Assembly: GCA_018398765.1 (NCBI GenBank)
Contig: JAHBMJ010001813.1
Coordinates: 1 to 25,816 of the forward strand
DNA from: Chromera velia
Lineage: Eukaryota; Sar; Chromeraceae
Reading direction: 5' to 3'
DNA: 25,816 bases
Positions 1-9,714 of this stretch are shown here, piece by piece (within the stretch, counting starts at the first letter, position 1; each line of letters begins with the position of its first letter). A model generated the notes under the pieces. It was not told the origin of the DNA and did not search any database. It worked only from the letters and a program-made list of their open reading frames with translations. The translations under genes were made by a program, and so were the position numbers.

Positions 1-3
1 CCC

Positions 4-34
4 CACACACACGCGCGCGCGCACACACACACAC
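4..34. repeat. CA/CG dinucleotide repeat at the window edge
   Basis: Alternating CA and CG dinucleotides occupy the first bases of the window. This lies upstream of the first recognised PIP-kinase exon, so it is probably inside an intron of that gene. No coding signal was seen from here to base 402. Confidence 0.85.
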
Positions 35-302
35 TTCACCGTCACGAACAAACGTACATGAATGTATGCGTACTTCAGCAAGTGTGTACGAACGTATGTG
101 GAGAGGCGCAAAACTGCGTACACTTGTACATGCACGTCATCGCATGTATTGGCCCTATGAGGAGGGTGACGTTCGAAGGGGGAGCTTGAGGCCCCCCCTT
201 GTCAAATTTCTGTCGTGTGTACGTATATACAAACACAGACCGGTGTCCGACCATTGAAGCAGACAAGATCCTTTGGGAAACACAAAAAAAGGCGATCCCC
301 AG

Positions 303-400
303 GAACACTTTCCATGGTATTCTTCCTCTTCTGCTTCTGCTTCTGCTTCTGCTTCTTTTTCTTCTTCTTCTTCTTCTTCTTCTTCTATCTGTCTGTCTGC
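303..400 (+). repeat. TTCTGC/CTT microsatellite forming an intron polypyrimidine tract
   Basis: Repeats of TTCTGC and then CTT run up to TATCTGTCTGTCTGCAG, which ends at base 402, exactly where the phosphoinositide-kinase frame opens. The repeat therefore appears to serve as the polypyrimidine tract of the 3' splice site. Poly-Ser or poly-Glu frames across it are repeat artefacts. Confidence 0.75.
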
Positions 401-402
401 AG

Positions 403-1670
403 GGAAATCGGACAGTTTTTTCACCATCACCCGAGTGAAATTTCTGCCCTACCAGCTGTCGTTCTTCGTCAAATCGATCAAGGACGACGCTAAAGATCTC
501 ATGCCAAGAACAAAAGAGGCAGACAGCATGAGGATGATGCTGGGCATTCCCACCAGTGACAAGAAGGACGACCAGCCTCAAAAAGAGACCATGGGCGCGC
601 ATTTCGCGAAACCCCACGAGACTTTGATCAACCCTATTCTGGGTCTTCTGGAGACACGGGAACCGGAGAAAGAGGACAGATTGGCCTCTGTGGTTATGGC
701 AGACGCCCACAAGGGGGTGCCAACAAAGTTCCCTGAGAACATCAAGTGCGAGGTCAAACGGTGAGGGGTGAAGCGGCAATGCATTTTTGTTTGTTTTGAC
801 AGAAAGACCATCTTAATTGAGTAGCGCACAATCGATTCCGCCAATCACAAAATAAAAAAGGCAAGGGCGGGAAGGAAACACAAAAAGAACCAATGGGACA
901 GCCCACGCAAGACGGGACATGGGAGTGAGCTGGTAGATGATTCCGCCTCGGGATGAAGAGTGTGCATCAACTCTGTTTTAAGCATTCAGGTACAGAAAAC
1001 CAGATTGTGAGTCACGTGGCATACATATTCAGGTCTGAGCGTTCGGTGAGCGTTTTCATGTGCAGTGATATGTTTATGATTAGTGCAACCCAAATTTATC
1101 TGCAGATACGACCTCAAGGGAGCCAGTCGGTCTGGAACTGACCGTTTGGGACGAGTCACTTACTCGTTTCCCAAAAAGTCTGTCGGGCAGAACAACGACT
1201 TTGACAAGGAGGAGGGGGGGTACATGAATCTACCCTTCGATACTTGTGAGAAGTTCCGTGCCTCTCTGAAGGCGGACGCCGACTGGTTGGACACTTATGA
1301 CTCCATCGACTGGTCCATCTACATGGTCGTGGCCAAAGGGAAGGATTGCCAGGCGAACATCAAATGTGCCCCTTTTGAGGGCGGGGCCTGTTATGTAGGG
1401 AGGAATGGGGAGGTGTACGTGGTGTCCATCATCGACTATCTGGTACAGCACACAGCGTTCAAAAAAACAGAAGGGGTGCTGCCGGGGAACGGTCATACGG
1501 ACCCGACACGACCAAAAGCGTCGGGAGGTGCGTTATCGAGGGCTTGGCATTGGGTCACGACCCCCTTCTACAGAGAGACAAAATTTGCGAATTACGGGAG
1601 GAATCTGCAGCTGTTTGGAGCTCAAATATGTCCTATCAGCTGGGATGAGACGAGAAAAGATGAAGACTGA
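403..1670 (+). CDS. Phosphatidylinositol phosphate kinase (PIPK), 3' part, two exons
   Basis: The product should phosphorylate a phosphatidylinositol phosphate at the membrane. Two exons are visible, 403-760 and 1106-1670, joined by a GTGAGG...CTGCAG intron. The junction codon CG|A keeps Arg and gives VKRYDLKGAS, the family's hallmark (R/K)(F/Y)DLKGS motif, so the splice is well supported. The first exon starts in GKSDSFF, equivalent to the family's GKSGSFF nucleotide loop. FFVKSI carries the expected catalytic Lys. The second exon has a MDYSLL-like block (DSIDWSIYMVV), the metal-binding block VVSIIDYL and KKTE. The Glu in KKTE corresponds to the type I (PI4P 5-kinase) specificity residue. 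After KKTE the activation loop is unlike other members, and the protein ends with a P.FY..KF segment typical of the family C-terminus. The 5' exons lie before base 403 or outside the window. The family call is firm; the substrate is inferred. Confidence 0.88.
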
Positions 1671-2040
1671 AGAGCACAGACAAAGATGAAGCGAGAAAAA
1701 AAGGAGAGACAAGGAGAAGTGAGGCAGTGGGGACGAAAGGGAAGGAACCAAACTGACAAGAGAAGAACCGGTCTAGACCGTCAAGCAGTTTCATATTCTC
1801 AAAACAAATCATCCATTTTGTACAAATCGAAGAGTCAGGATTTCTCAGAATATCAGATGAAAATGATCAAGCGAGTCTCTGCTTTGTGGTTGTATTGAAT
1901 CAACCCATCCCTCGCTGGCACATCGATGCAATAATGCAGTGAAGCCAACAGTCCACGAAATCGATAGTCAGTTGCCTCAAGTCAAAAGTCAACCAATCAA
2001 TCATGATCGAGACTGTCGCACATGTAAAAAAACAGAATTA
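1671..2040. other. Probable 3' UTR and intergenic DNA after the PIP kinase
   Basis: A purine-rich, unstructured stretch follows the kinase stop codon. No coding frame with splice sites and no RNA gene was seen. Confidence 0.4.
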
Positions 2041-2790
2041 AAAAAAGAGGGGGGGAAGTCCAGAAACACATCAAAGCTAAAATTGATTGATATACCAATC
2101 AGAAAAGATTTGTATAATCACTCAGATAAATATTTTTTATTGAAATATTACTGAACGTCCAGGATATATGTTCTCAAATATGCTTTTATAAAAAACGCTG
2201 GAGGAAATGTATGTGCAACCTGAACTTTTATGTTATACAGCCTGAGACATTGACTATATAACAATGTGTAATAATGTGTACTAACTTAAACACTTACACA
2301 ATTTATTAAAGTTGACGCGGATGATCGAATAAAGGCATTTGACCGTAGGCGTAAAGTTACATGTAGTATCTTAGGTGCTACGTTGTTTTGTTAATTATAG
2401 TACAATTAATATTGCTAGTAATATATTGTTCTATAAAACAATGTGGTTGATCCAAAATTAAGATCAGGTCTTAAAATATTATACTCAATTGATATTATTA
2501 AATTTATATAATCTTTATTGTTTTATTTGTTTAAAAACATCTGCCCAAACAAAACTTATAGAGTGTTTTTTTTAATTTGATCTTTAATTTTTTATTTATA
2601 AGTGGTTTTTACATAAATGTGATAGATCGTTTTGGTATGGAATTTTGTTTATAATTTGAATCATAAATTATGGATGGTTAATTAGTTATTTAATAGAAAG
2701 CTGCCGATGCTTTGAGTACAATATAGTAGACTATGCAGTATATACTGTAGATATTTCATAATAATTATTACATATTTAATTCAACTTTAA
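2040..2790. other. AT-rich intergenic block
   Basis: Base composition turns strongly AT-rich here, with short palindromes such as AGTATATACT and no ORF of note. The edges are fairly sharp: GC-balanced coding DNA to the left and a GC-rich patch to the right. I see no terminal repeats or transposase, so a mobile origin is not shown. Similar blocks occur at 14400-15080, 22200-22600 and 24775-25030. Confidence 0.6.
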
Positions 2791-2989
2791 CTTCCCACCG
2801 AAGTTTCTACCAGTTCACCTACTAGCAGTTCACCCAGTGCAAATACAGTCTACCAGGCTTGCTACGTACTAGCTAATTTAGGGATACGTATACGCAATGC
2901 TAGACGCAAGCCTCGCAAGGGGATACAGTTCTGATAGCCCCCCTCCTTAGCTAGCTCCTTGTGAGAGACTGTCGTGGGAGCCTGCCCGT

Positions 2990-3240
2990 TTTTTTTTTTA
3001 GATGCACGTCACATTTTCGAAATGGTTTCTCGACAAAAGAAGCCCGCTAGGAAGCCCGGCACTGCTGCATGGCAATGGACGCTGCAAAAAGCAAGCAAGC
3101 AGAACGAGCGCGGCCGGCCGGATCGAATGTGGCTCTTCGGCAGCCTTGCGTACGTCGCGCGTACTATGATCAAGACCACAATTACTGTACTGTACCCGGA
3201 CTCCAACAGGCGGTCGCTGGGGATCCGTAGTGAAGAGACC
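2990..3240. promoter_or_regulatory. GC/CpG-rich patch, possible promoter region
   Basis: This stretch contains CGCGGCCGGCCGG and GTACGTCGCGCG in an otherwise AT-rich to neutral region. It has the same texture as the island at 10860-10995, which sits between two divergent genes, and the patch at 25180-25345. A 101-codon frame (ATG 2974) crosses it but shows no recognisable domain. The promoter role is inferred from composition only. Confidence 0.25.
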
Positions 3241-3684
3241 GAACAGGCAGGTCATCAGAAAGAGCTAGAGCCTGCATGAAGGAAGGCTGATGTTTGATCG
3301 AGGTGTTGTCTGTCTCTCATTCCAACAAAAGAGAAAGACATGTTCGATCGAGGGGGTCACCTGGGGGTGCCAGTGACTGGATGGAATCGAGGGAGATATT
3401 GATTGAAGAAAAAAGGGAAAAGAACGGAACTTGTAGAAAGCTCGAGCGCTCTCAGCATACTCACGTCATCTGATTTTCTCTGTCTCTTGATATTTTTTGT
3501 GACAGCGATGCCTCTGCTTTAGAGATCAAGATAAGAGACGTAAAACAGTCACATGCATGACCAGCTAATGAAGACCTGCTTTCAGCTCCATCGACGCAAT
3601 CTTTGTGTCAAATTCTTTTTTTTTTAGTCTGCTTCTTCTTTTTTCTTGGTGCGATTTCCCTACCTCAGTCAGTGAAAATCAAAA

Positions 3685-3822
3685 TCAGGTAGCTCGATCG
3701 TTTGCATGAGCTGCCAAATTGTCTTTTCTTTTCAACGGCCTTGGCCTTGCCGGTGCCTTACTCACTTTTCTGCCATTTCTCCTCACTTCTCCTGCTGTCC
3801 TTGTGACTCGGCCCGACCTCTC
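3685..3822 (-). CDS. Candidate terminal exon, basic peptide, unrecognised
   Basis: On the minus strand, the TTTC-repeat tract ends in TCTTTCTGTCTCCTTTTGAG, a plausible 3' splice site. An open frame of 45 codons then runs to a TGA ending at base 3685. The peptide is basic and Pro/Ala-containing (for example APARPRPLKRKDN) and is not low-complexity like the repeat beside it. The orientation fits other introns here, where pyrimidine-rich microsatellites lie on the sense strand. No upstream exon could be assigned, and the frame may be fortuitous. Confidence 0.2.
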   Translation of the reverse strand, partial: ERSGRVTRTAGEVRRNGRKVSKAPARPRPLKRKDNLAAHANDRAT

Positions 3823-3832
3823 CTCAAAAGGA

Positions 3833-3863
3833 GACAGAAAGAAAGAAAGAAAGAAAGGAAGAA

Positions 3864-3894
<31 letters not shown>

Positions 3895-3940
3895 GAAGGA
3901 AGGAAGGAAAGAAGGAAAGAAGGAAAGAAGGAAAGAAGGA

Positions 3941-3972
<32 letters not shown>

Positions 3973-4025
3973 AGAACCGACCCAACGAATGGAGGAAGGA
4001 GGAAAGAAAGGAAGGAAGGAAAGCA
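3833..4025. repeat. GAAA/GGAA tetranucleotide array
   Basis: Nearly uninterrupted GAAA and GGAA units run for about 140 bp, with a short further GGAA tract to about 4022. On the minus strand they read TTTC/TTCC, a pyrimidine tract. Long Lys/Arg or Ser/Phe frames here are products of the repeat. Confidence 0.9.
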
Positions 4026-4151
4026 AGTAAGACAGAATTGGCCGATCGAAGTGTAGGTCAAGAGGAGATCGTTCACCCCACCTTGCCTGCCTGTCGATCG
4101 ACTGCATGTCATGACAAGCGGATGGGAGAGCCAGACCGACCAATCACTTGC

Positions 4152-4357
4152 ACAGATTCGACGGAAAGAGAATCACTGAGCTTGAGTTTGAACTCATTCA
4201 TGTACTGCTGGTCAGAACGAGTTTGCAACGCACGGCAGCCAAGACACCGAGCCCTTTGGAAGAGCCACGTGAAGAGAAGGACCGCGAAGAGAAAGAAGTA
4301 GATCGAGACGAAAGGATCAAACGGAAAGTTTCGACCCCATCATTGCCTCCTGAGTAG
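4152..4357 (+). CDS. Candidate exon, charged peptide, unrecognised
   Basis: A frame of about 68 codons ends at TAG 4357. It begins amphipathic (ITELEFELIHVLLVRTSLQ) and then turns highly charged (EEPREEKDREEKEVDRDE). The composition is protein-like and is not derived from a simple repeat. The only nearby acceptor is a weak CACTTGCACAG around 4155, and there is no ATG in frame. It could be an exon of a gene I cannot complete, or a chance frame. Confidence 0.2.
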
Positions 4358-4399
4358 AACAGCAGAATGAATCGATCTGTCGGGGAATTAAACGGATTT

Positions 4400-4834
4400 G
4401 CAGAAAAACTGGAAGGAGAACCGAGAGAAGAGACGACACGTGGAAGAACAGAAGTTGAATACAGAAAGGCCAAACATTGCAGAAAGAGAAAGAAAGATGA
4501 CAGGGCCGCAAAGCACCCCTTCCCTTTCCCATGCGGCCTGTCTGCTTACCGTTTCTGTTCTCCCCGTTTCTCTTTCTTTCCCCCGTCCGTTTTTATTTCA
4601 TCTTTCAGCATACATAGAGCGCAGACATACGAAAAAGCTCTGTCAGCCCCCATTCCATCGATCCATTTTGCAGGCTGCATTCATTTTCTTGTTGCCAAAT
4701 GAACAGACCAAAGCATCAGCGCAGTGATCAGGTCAGGTTGGCCCAGGAATGCTTCACTCTCTCCACCAGAACCCCCCACTTACTTCCAAACCGACAGAAA
4801 GTCCACGTCGTTGCAAGGGGGAGAAACAATCACA

Positions 4835-4903
<69 letters not shown>

Positions 4904-5740
4904 AAAGCACGGAGAGACAAACAGGAAGGAAGAGCGGCTTCAGTACGTGGAGAAAAACGAGGAAGGTACAAACCATCTGACCAACCTCTGTCTCTTCTCC
5001 CTTTTTTTTCGCTGTACTTCACTTCAACTCTGTGAGCGATTTTCCAACCACAGCAGTCATACCTGTCTTTCTGTCTGTCAGCGTGCGATACATCTTACTT
5101 GCATGGCTATGCACACCGAAGTGCTTGGAGGAGCCTGTGTGTAATGCCGAATGCATAAATAAGGAAACGGATTTACGAGTGAGGGAAGATGTGAGCGAAT
5201 GATGGATGCTCCACTTCTGCGGAGCGTGGTGGGAAGACGACACGAGTGGTTGGAAAGGAAAATTTAATGTCGGTCACAATTCTGTATTTTGGGAAGGAGG
5301 GAAAGGAGGTTGAAGAGCAGAGTAGACATCGAAGCCTCATAAATTCCTTTGTGGATGGGGTATGAGGGTGGGGGGGGGGGGATAATGAAAAACGCAGGGC
5401 ACGGTGTCCGGTTTGTTGTGCAGAGAAGAGCCTGGATAGGGTGGCAGCAGCAGGATGCACACACGCTGCGACAGGCAAGAATCCCGCCGGAAGACGTGTG
5501 ACATCCTCAGAACTCACAAATAAAGGAGCAAAAGAAAGCGAGAGAGGCCCACAAAGCAACCGACAAAATGATCGAAAAGATAAACGTAGAGGCGCAGTTT
5601 GACATGCACATGCTGTTCTTTTCTGCAGTCCTCTTTTCGAATCTCCTTCCTCTCATTTTACCTCGCTTTCAGACCATGTGTGTGCGTGCGTGCGTATGCA
5701 TGAAAGGGGGGTTGATGTTTGGGTGTCAATGCGTTTGCGT
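4400..5740. other. Non-coding or unassigned DNA
   Basis: No frame here combines splice sites with a convincing peptide on either strand. It holds the ACAG array (4837-4902) and a G-rich run (about 5368-5382). Confidence 0.35.
4837..4902. repeat. ACAG (CTGT) tetranucleotide array
   Basis: About sixteen ACAG units lie in tandem. The minus strand reads CTGT, the same unit seen on the plus strand at 9147-9478. Confidence 0.92.
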
Positions 5741-5745
5741 CTCAG

Positions 5746-5952
5746 GCCGAACGGGACCTCGAAAGAAGCTCTCTCCACGTGTGTCGAAGGGCCGAAAAAG
5801 CTAGTGAACCTTGGAGAGTAGAGACGCTTTGCGGGTTACATGAAGTCTGTGATGAAAAGGGACTCAACAAAGACCAGCGCATGTATCGGAAAGATCGAAG
5901 GTGGAAGAGGAAGAAAAGGAGAGCGCTACAGAAGTTGGACGTAAAATCTTAA
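5746..5952 (+). CDS. Candidate terminal exon, basic peptide, unrecognised
   Basis: A GTTTGCGTCTCAG acceptor is followed by 68 open codons beginning AERDLERSS and ending in a strongly basic run (RWKRKKRRALQKLD) before a TAA at 5950-5952. A second overlapping frame is also open to a good donor (CGGAG|GTAAGG near 5957), so the correct frame is uncertain. No upstream exon or family was identified. Confidence 0.22.
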   Translation, partial: AERDLERSSLHVCRRAEKASEPWRVETLCGLHEVCDEKGLNKDQRMYRKDRRWKRKKRRALQKLDVKS

Positions 5953-6056
5953 TCGGAGGTAAGGGAACTACAACAAGAAGAAAGTGTAGAAGAAGGAGCC
6001 GAAGAGAAGCCACAAAGCAAAGAAGGAAGAAAGAAAGAACAGAACAAAGAGAGGTA

Positions 6057-6082
6057 GTAAAGAAAAAAGAAAGAAAGAAAGA
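6057..6082. repeat. Short GAAA repeat
   Basis: Imperfect AAAG units lie within a purine-rich stretch. Confidence 0.6.
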
Positions 6083-6290
6083 TTAATAGATCCAAGGACA
6101 GCCCGCTTGGGCGTGCCCAGAAATTTTCGTTTTTTCTCATCTGCCTCAAGGATGATGCCAAGACTAAGTCTGAGAGAAGGTCTTTCACTGGGGTAAGAAG
6201 AGAATGACAACAAGAGAGGATAAGAATACTTGACGGACGGATTGGAAAATCAATGTCTCTGCTTGTCCCCATTCTTCAGTCATTTTTCAG

Positions 6291-6836
6291 ACTTGATTCA
6301 CGACGGTTTGCTTCTACCAGTTCTTACCTGGCAAGCTGCTGCAAGAAACCCAACCCAAATCAGCGCCTACAAAGTCGTCAGATGAGTATCTGTTTTCTCG
6401 AACAAAAAGACCTGGCCCCCGCCCCCCGCTTTTTTTGTTGGAAGAAACCCGCACAAAAGCGAGTTTTTCTGAAGCAACCTGAAGATTTAAAGTTCACGAG
6501 GATGACTTACTCCAGCCATCCTCATGAAAGAAGACAAAGGCGAACAAAAAAACAAAAGGGCTAGAGGAGGGGACGGGAGGGGGAAAACTACTGAAAAAGA
6601 AAGAAAGGAAGGAACAAATCAGGATGGGGCATTTTGGAAAGGGGAGGTGGACGTGGGAAGGTCAGGGATGGACTGTTAGTCAGTCAGAAAGGCGGAGAAG
6701 ATGGAATGAGGGTATTTATTCATTTATTCATGATACAGGACTGCACTCACTCACTCAAGACCTCCTGACTCAAACCGTCTCATCGACCGGTCATCAGACG
6801 GCCATGCAGACAGACGGATAAATGACCGAAGGTACA

Positions 6837-6869
<33 letters not shown>

Positions 6870-9031
6870 CTGCCCCCTCAGATCGCACCGATCAAAAGGG
6901 GGAACCAATCATTCAATCAATCTCCTTTTGTGTTTGTGAGACAGACAGCTGGCTTGTTAAACTCTCTCTCCTGCTGTGTTTGCTCTTTCTTACCCCATGG
7001 ATGCGTCACTCCAGTCAGTCAGGTCCCACCCCGCAACGGCAACTCGAAGAATGTCTTCATAAGAATCTCTGCGCTACTTTTAATGACTCTACCGACTCGC
7101 TGACTGACTGGCTGACTGGTGAACGAGCACTGTCCTGCTTCAACTCGACTCACCCAACTCATGCTGGGGTTTTTTGATGCACCATTAGTACCTCCAAGGG
7201 AAGGAAATCCGAAAGAGACAGCAGGCGATCAACTGCAACATCATTCTCTCCCGTCTTTCTCCCTCTCTGTTCTACAGCATCTCTTTCGCAAGTCATTCAG
7301 GTGCGGTAAGTCCATTTCTTGTTGTTGTTATTGTTTGAATCCTCGAACCAACCCTCCCGGCAGTTACCCTCCTCTAACACTCCCTCGAGCCCTCTCCCTT
7401 TCTCGGTCCCTCTCTCTTTGTTTCTCCCTCCGCTCTTTTAACAGACTGCCTCTCTGGTGTCCCTGCTTTCTCTTCTCCTGATTATGCTGTTCCTTCTTCT
7501 CCTGCCCCTCGATCGCCTCCAGAGACCCTGGGGGGATCTTGAAGGCTCCACCATGCACTCCTGGGCCTAGGGGGAAGGCCGAAAATCCCGGAGGAAGGGT
7601 GCTTCGTTGACGCTGGGGGGGACCTCTGGAGGCTCTCAGTGCTTGGCGAGTCTCTCTCTCCTTTTGCAGAACTCTCTCAATCTCGTCAGGGTCCCCTCCG
7701 GCAGTCGACAGCGAGTGCTTGTACACCTCGGTGGTGCCGCAAGATTGGAAGATTCGCAGGCGGGTTTGAAGGTCAAGCTTTTCTTGGTTTCCTGCGAATG
7801 CGCTGGCTGAGGTTCGGTTGGACGATCGAGAGGCTCCCCCAGTAGGAGATTCGGCCCTAGTTTGGTAAGAGGGCATCATACATTCATCAGAAGCAGCTCT
7901 GAAGAAGAGCATGGGGGGATCGGAGAGAAGACGCGTCCGTCCAGTCTCCTCTACGAAATCACTGGGTGTCACACCTCCGAGGACAGAGAGGGCCATCGGG
8001 ACCCCGGCAATGGCTGCTGCGGGTGCGTTGAGAGTCTGCCGAGGAGGGCGGGGGGCAGCACAACCCTCGCAGCACTCGAACGTGACTGGGTTGACTGCTT
8101 TGCACTGTCCGCATTCCCACACAAGGTCCTCTCCTATCCAGGATTTTCCTGGGATGGGCGCCTTGGGGGTTCGGGGTTCATTGTCGGCAGAGAGGGGGGG
8201 GGGCTCCCTCAAGGTGGACGTAGCTCGGCCCTGAGATTGGGAACGGAGACGGATTGGCGAGACGGAGGCACTGCGACTTGGAATTGGAAGAATGGGGGGG
8301 AGGGCCAGAGGTGGAATGTGAGCGGGACCGGTAACCGAGGAGCCGTCACATAAACACGGAGTTGCGGAGTTACCCGGAGACGGTGCGGGGCAGATGCCTC
8401 CTGAGTTTCTGCATGTCAGTCTGTCAGGTGAGGAGTTGGGGAAGAAGGCGAAAGAGCTGGAGGTGGAGGGGGGGCAGACTGCAGATGAACGACAAGGGGA
8501 GGATGTAGAGGGACAGCCGGCAGAAGTGGAGGCTTCTCTGAGGATGAGGGAATCCCTCTCCTTTTGTCTTCTGTCCTTCTCAGATACCTCCCTTCCTACA
8601 CCCCCCTCTCCCACTTTCTCGTAGGACAGGGACGACAGGAGAAAGGGGGAGGTTGACGTCACGCCCCCCTTGGCGGAAGGGGAAGCATCTCTTTTGGGTG
8701 AGGACAGAAGGGTTGGGGAGGCAGGTCGTCCCCCTCCCGCTTCTCCTGAGTGGTTGCTGGGAGACATGGAGATGGACCGGGGGGTCTCCAGGCCGCCTGT
8801 CGTCAGATTGGGAGGAGAGGGGGAGGAATCGAGTGCAAACCCCACGACAGGGTGGGGGGGGAGACCTGCAGGTTCGTGTTGGGGGGAGAGAATGGGGGAG
8901 GTGCACCTGGGGGAGGCGAGGGGAGAGACCGAAAAAGTTGACCGACAGTCTCCGCCTGCAGGAAAGAAGGGGGAAGGGAGTATTTCGACAAATGAAGGAA
9001 ATGGGTGAAACAGAGGCGCCATGCACTCCAC

Positions 9032-9097
<66 letters not shown>

Positions 9098-9714
9098 TGT
9101 GTGTGAACATCAATCTCTCTATATTTCCATCCATCTATCCATCCATGTCTGTCTGTTTGTGTCTGTCTGTCTGTCTGTCTGTCTGTCTGCCTGTCTGCCT
9201 GTCTGCCTGTCTGCATGTCTGTCTGTCTACCTGCCTGTCTGCTTGTCTGCGTGTCTGTCTGTCTGTCTGTCTGCCTGCATGCCTGTCTGTCTGTCTGTCT
9301 GTCTGCCTGCCTGTCTGCCTGCCTGCCTGTCTGTCTGCCTGCCTGCCTGCCTGTCTGCCTGCCTGCCTGCCTGCCTGTCTGCCTGCCTGCCTGCCTGTCT
9401 GTCTGTCCGTCCGTCCGTCCGTCCGTCCGTCCGTCTGTCTGTCCGTCCCTCCGTCCCTCCGTCTGTCTGTCTGTCTGCGTGTATGTTTATTTTTTTTCTG
9501 CCTCTCTGTCTGCGTGTGTGTGTGAGAGAGAGGGAGAGAGAGGGCGAAACAGGAGCTTGGAGACAGGGAGAGAAACATACTCTTTTCCCTTTTCAGCACG
9601 AAGAGGAAAAAGACAGAAGTTGAAAGAGCGGAGTTGAAGAAGAAGGGCTACATGACGCTGCACAAACAGTTCTACATGACTAGAAAAAGGGAGGGTTACT
9701 TCATCCTCGACTGA
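6291..9714 (+). CDS. Candidate three-exon gene fragment interdigitated with a minus-strand gene
   Basis: Three plus-strand exons have matching phases: 6291-6385 (acceptor CATTTTTCAG, donor ATGA|GTATCT), 7278-7305 (acceptor CTCTGTTCTACAG, donor GCG|GTAAGT) and 9597-9714 (acceptor TTCCCTTTTCAG, TGA at 9712-9714). The last exon is the best supported. Its 38 residues run KKTEVERAELKKKGYMTLHK and continue amphipathic and basic to YFILD. The joined phases (2 to 1, 1 to 2, 2 to stop) are consistent throughout. The second intron would span about 2.3 kb and contain the opposite-strand zinc-finger exon. Upstream exons, the start codon and the family are unknown. The single exons are short, so each link could be accidental. 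Confidence 0.3.
6834..6868. repeat. GAAA tetranucleotide repeat
   Basis: About eight AAAG units in tandem. Confidence 0.85.

Noticed and set aside
75-779. 234-codon minus-strand frame opposite the first PIP-kinase exon
   Set aside because: The plus strand has family motifs and a verified splice junction; the minus frame crosses the CTT repeat.
2974-3279. 101-codon frame with ARKPG, considered as histone-like
   Set aside because: No histone fold or conserved H3 residues follow, and the match is only a short basic stretch.
3783-4112. Ser/Phe and Lys/Arg frames over the GAAA array
   Set aside because: They are repeat-derived; only the short segment to the left of the repeat looks protein-like.
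9149-9478. Regular array considered as a CRISPR or minisatellite
   Set aside because: The unit is 4 bp with no unique spacers, so it is a microsatellite in a eukaryotic genome.
9135-9599. Minus-strand Asp-Arg-Gln-Thr repeat frame
   Set aside because: This is a product of the tetranucleotide array, open only because the 4-bp unit contains no stop codon.
8653-9623. Plus-strand frames of Cys-Leu-Ser-Val repeats (290 and 200 codons)
   Set aside because: They are translations of the CT, GT and CTGT/CTGC arrays and of the antisense of the zinc-finger exon.
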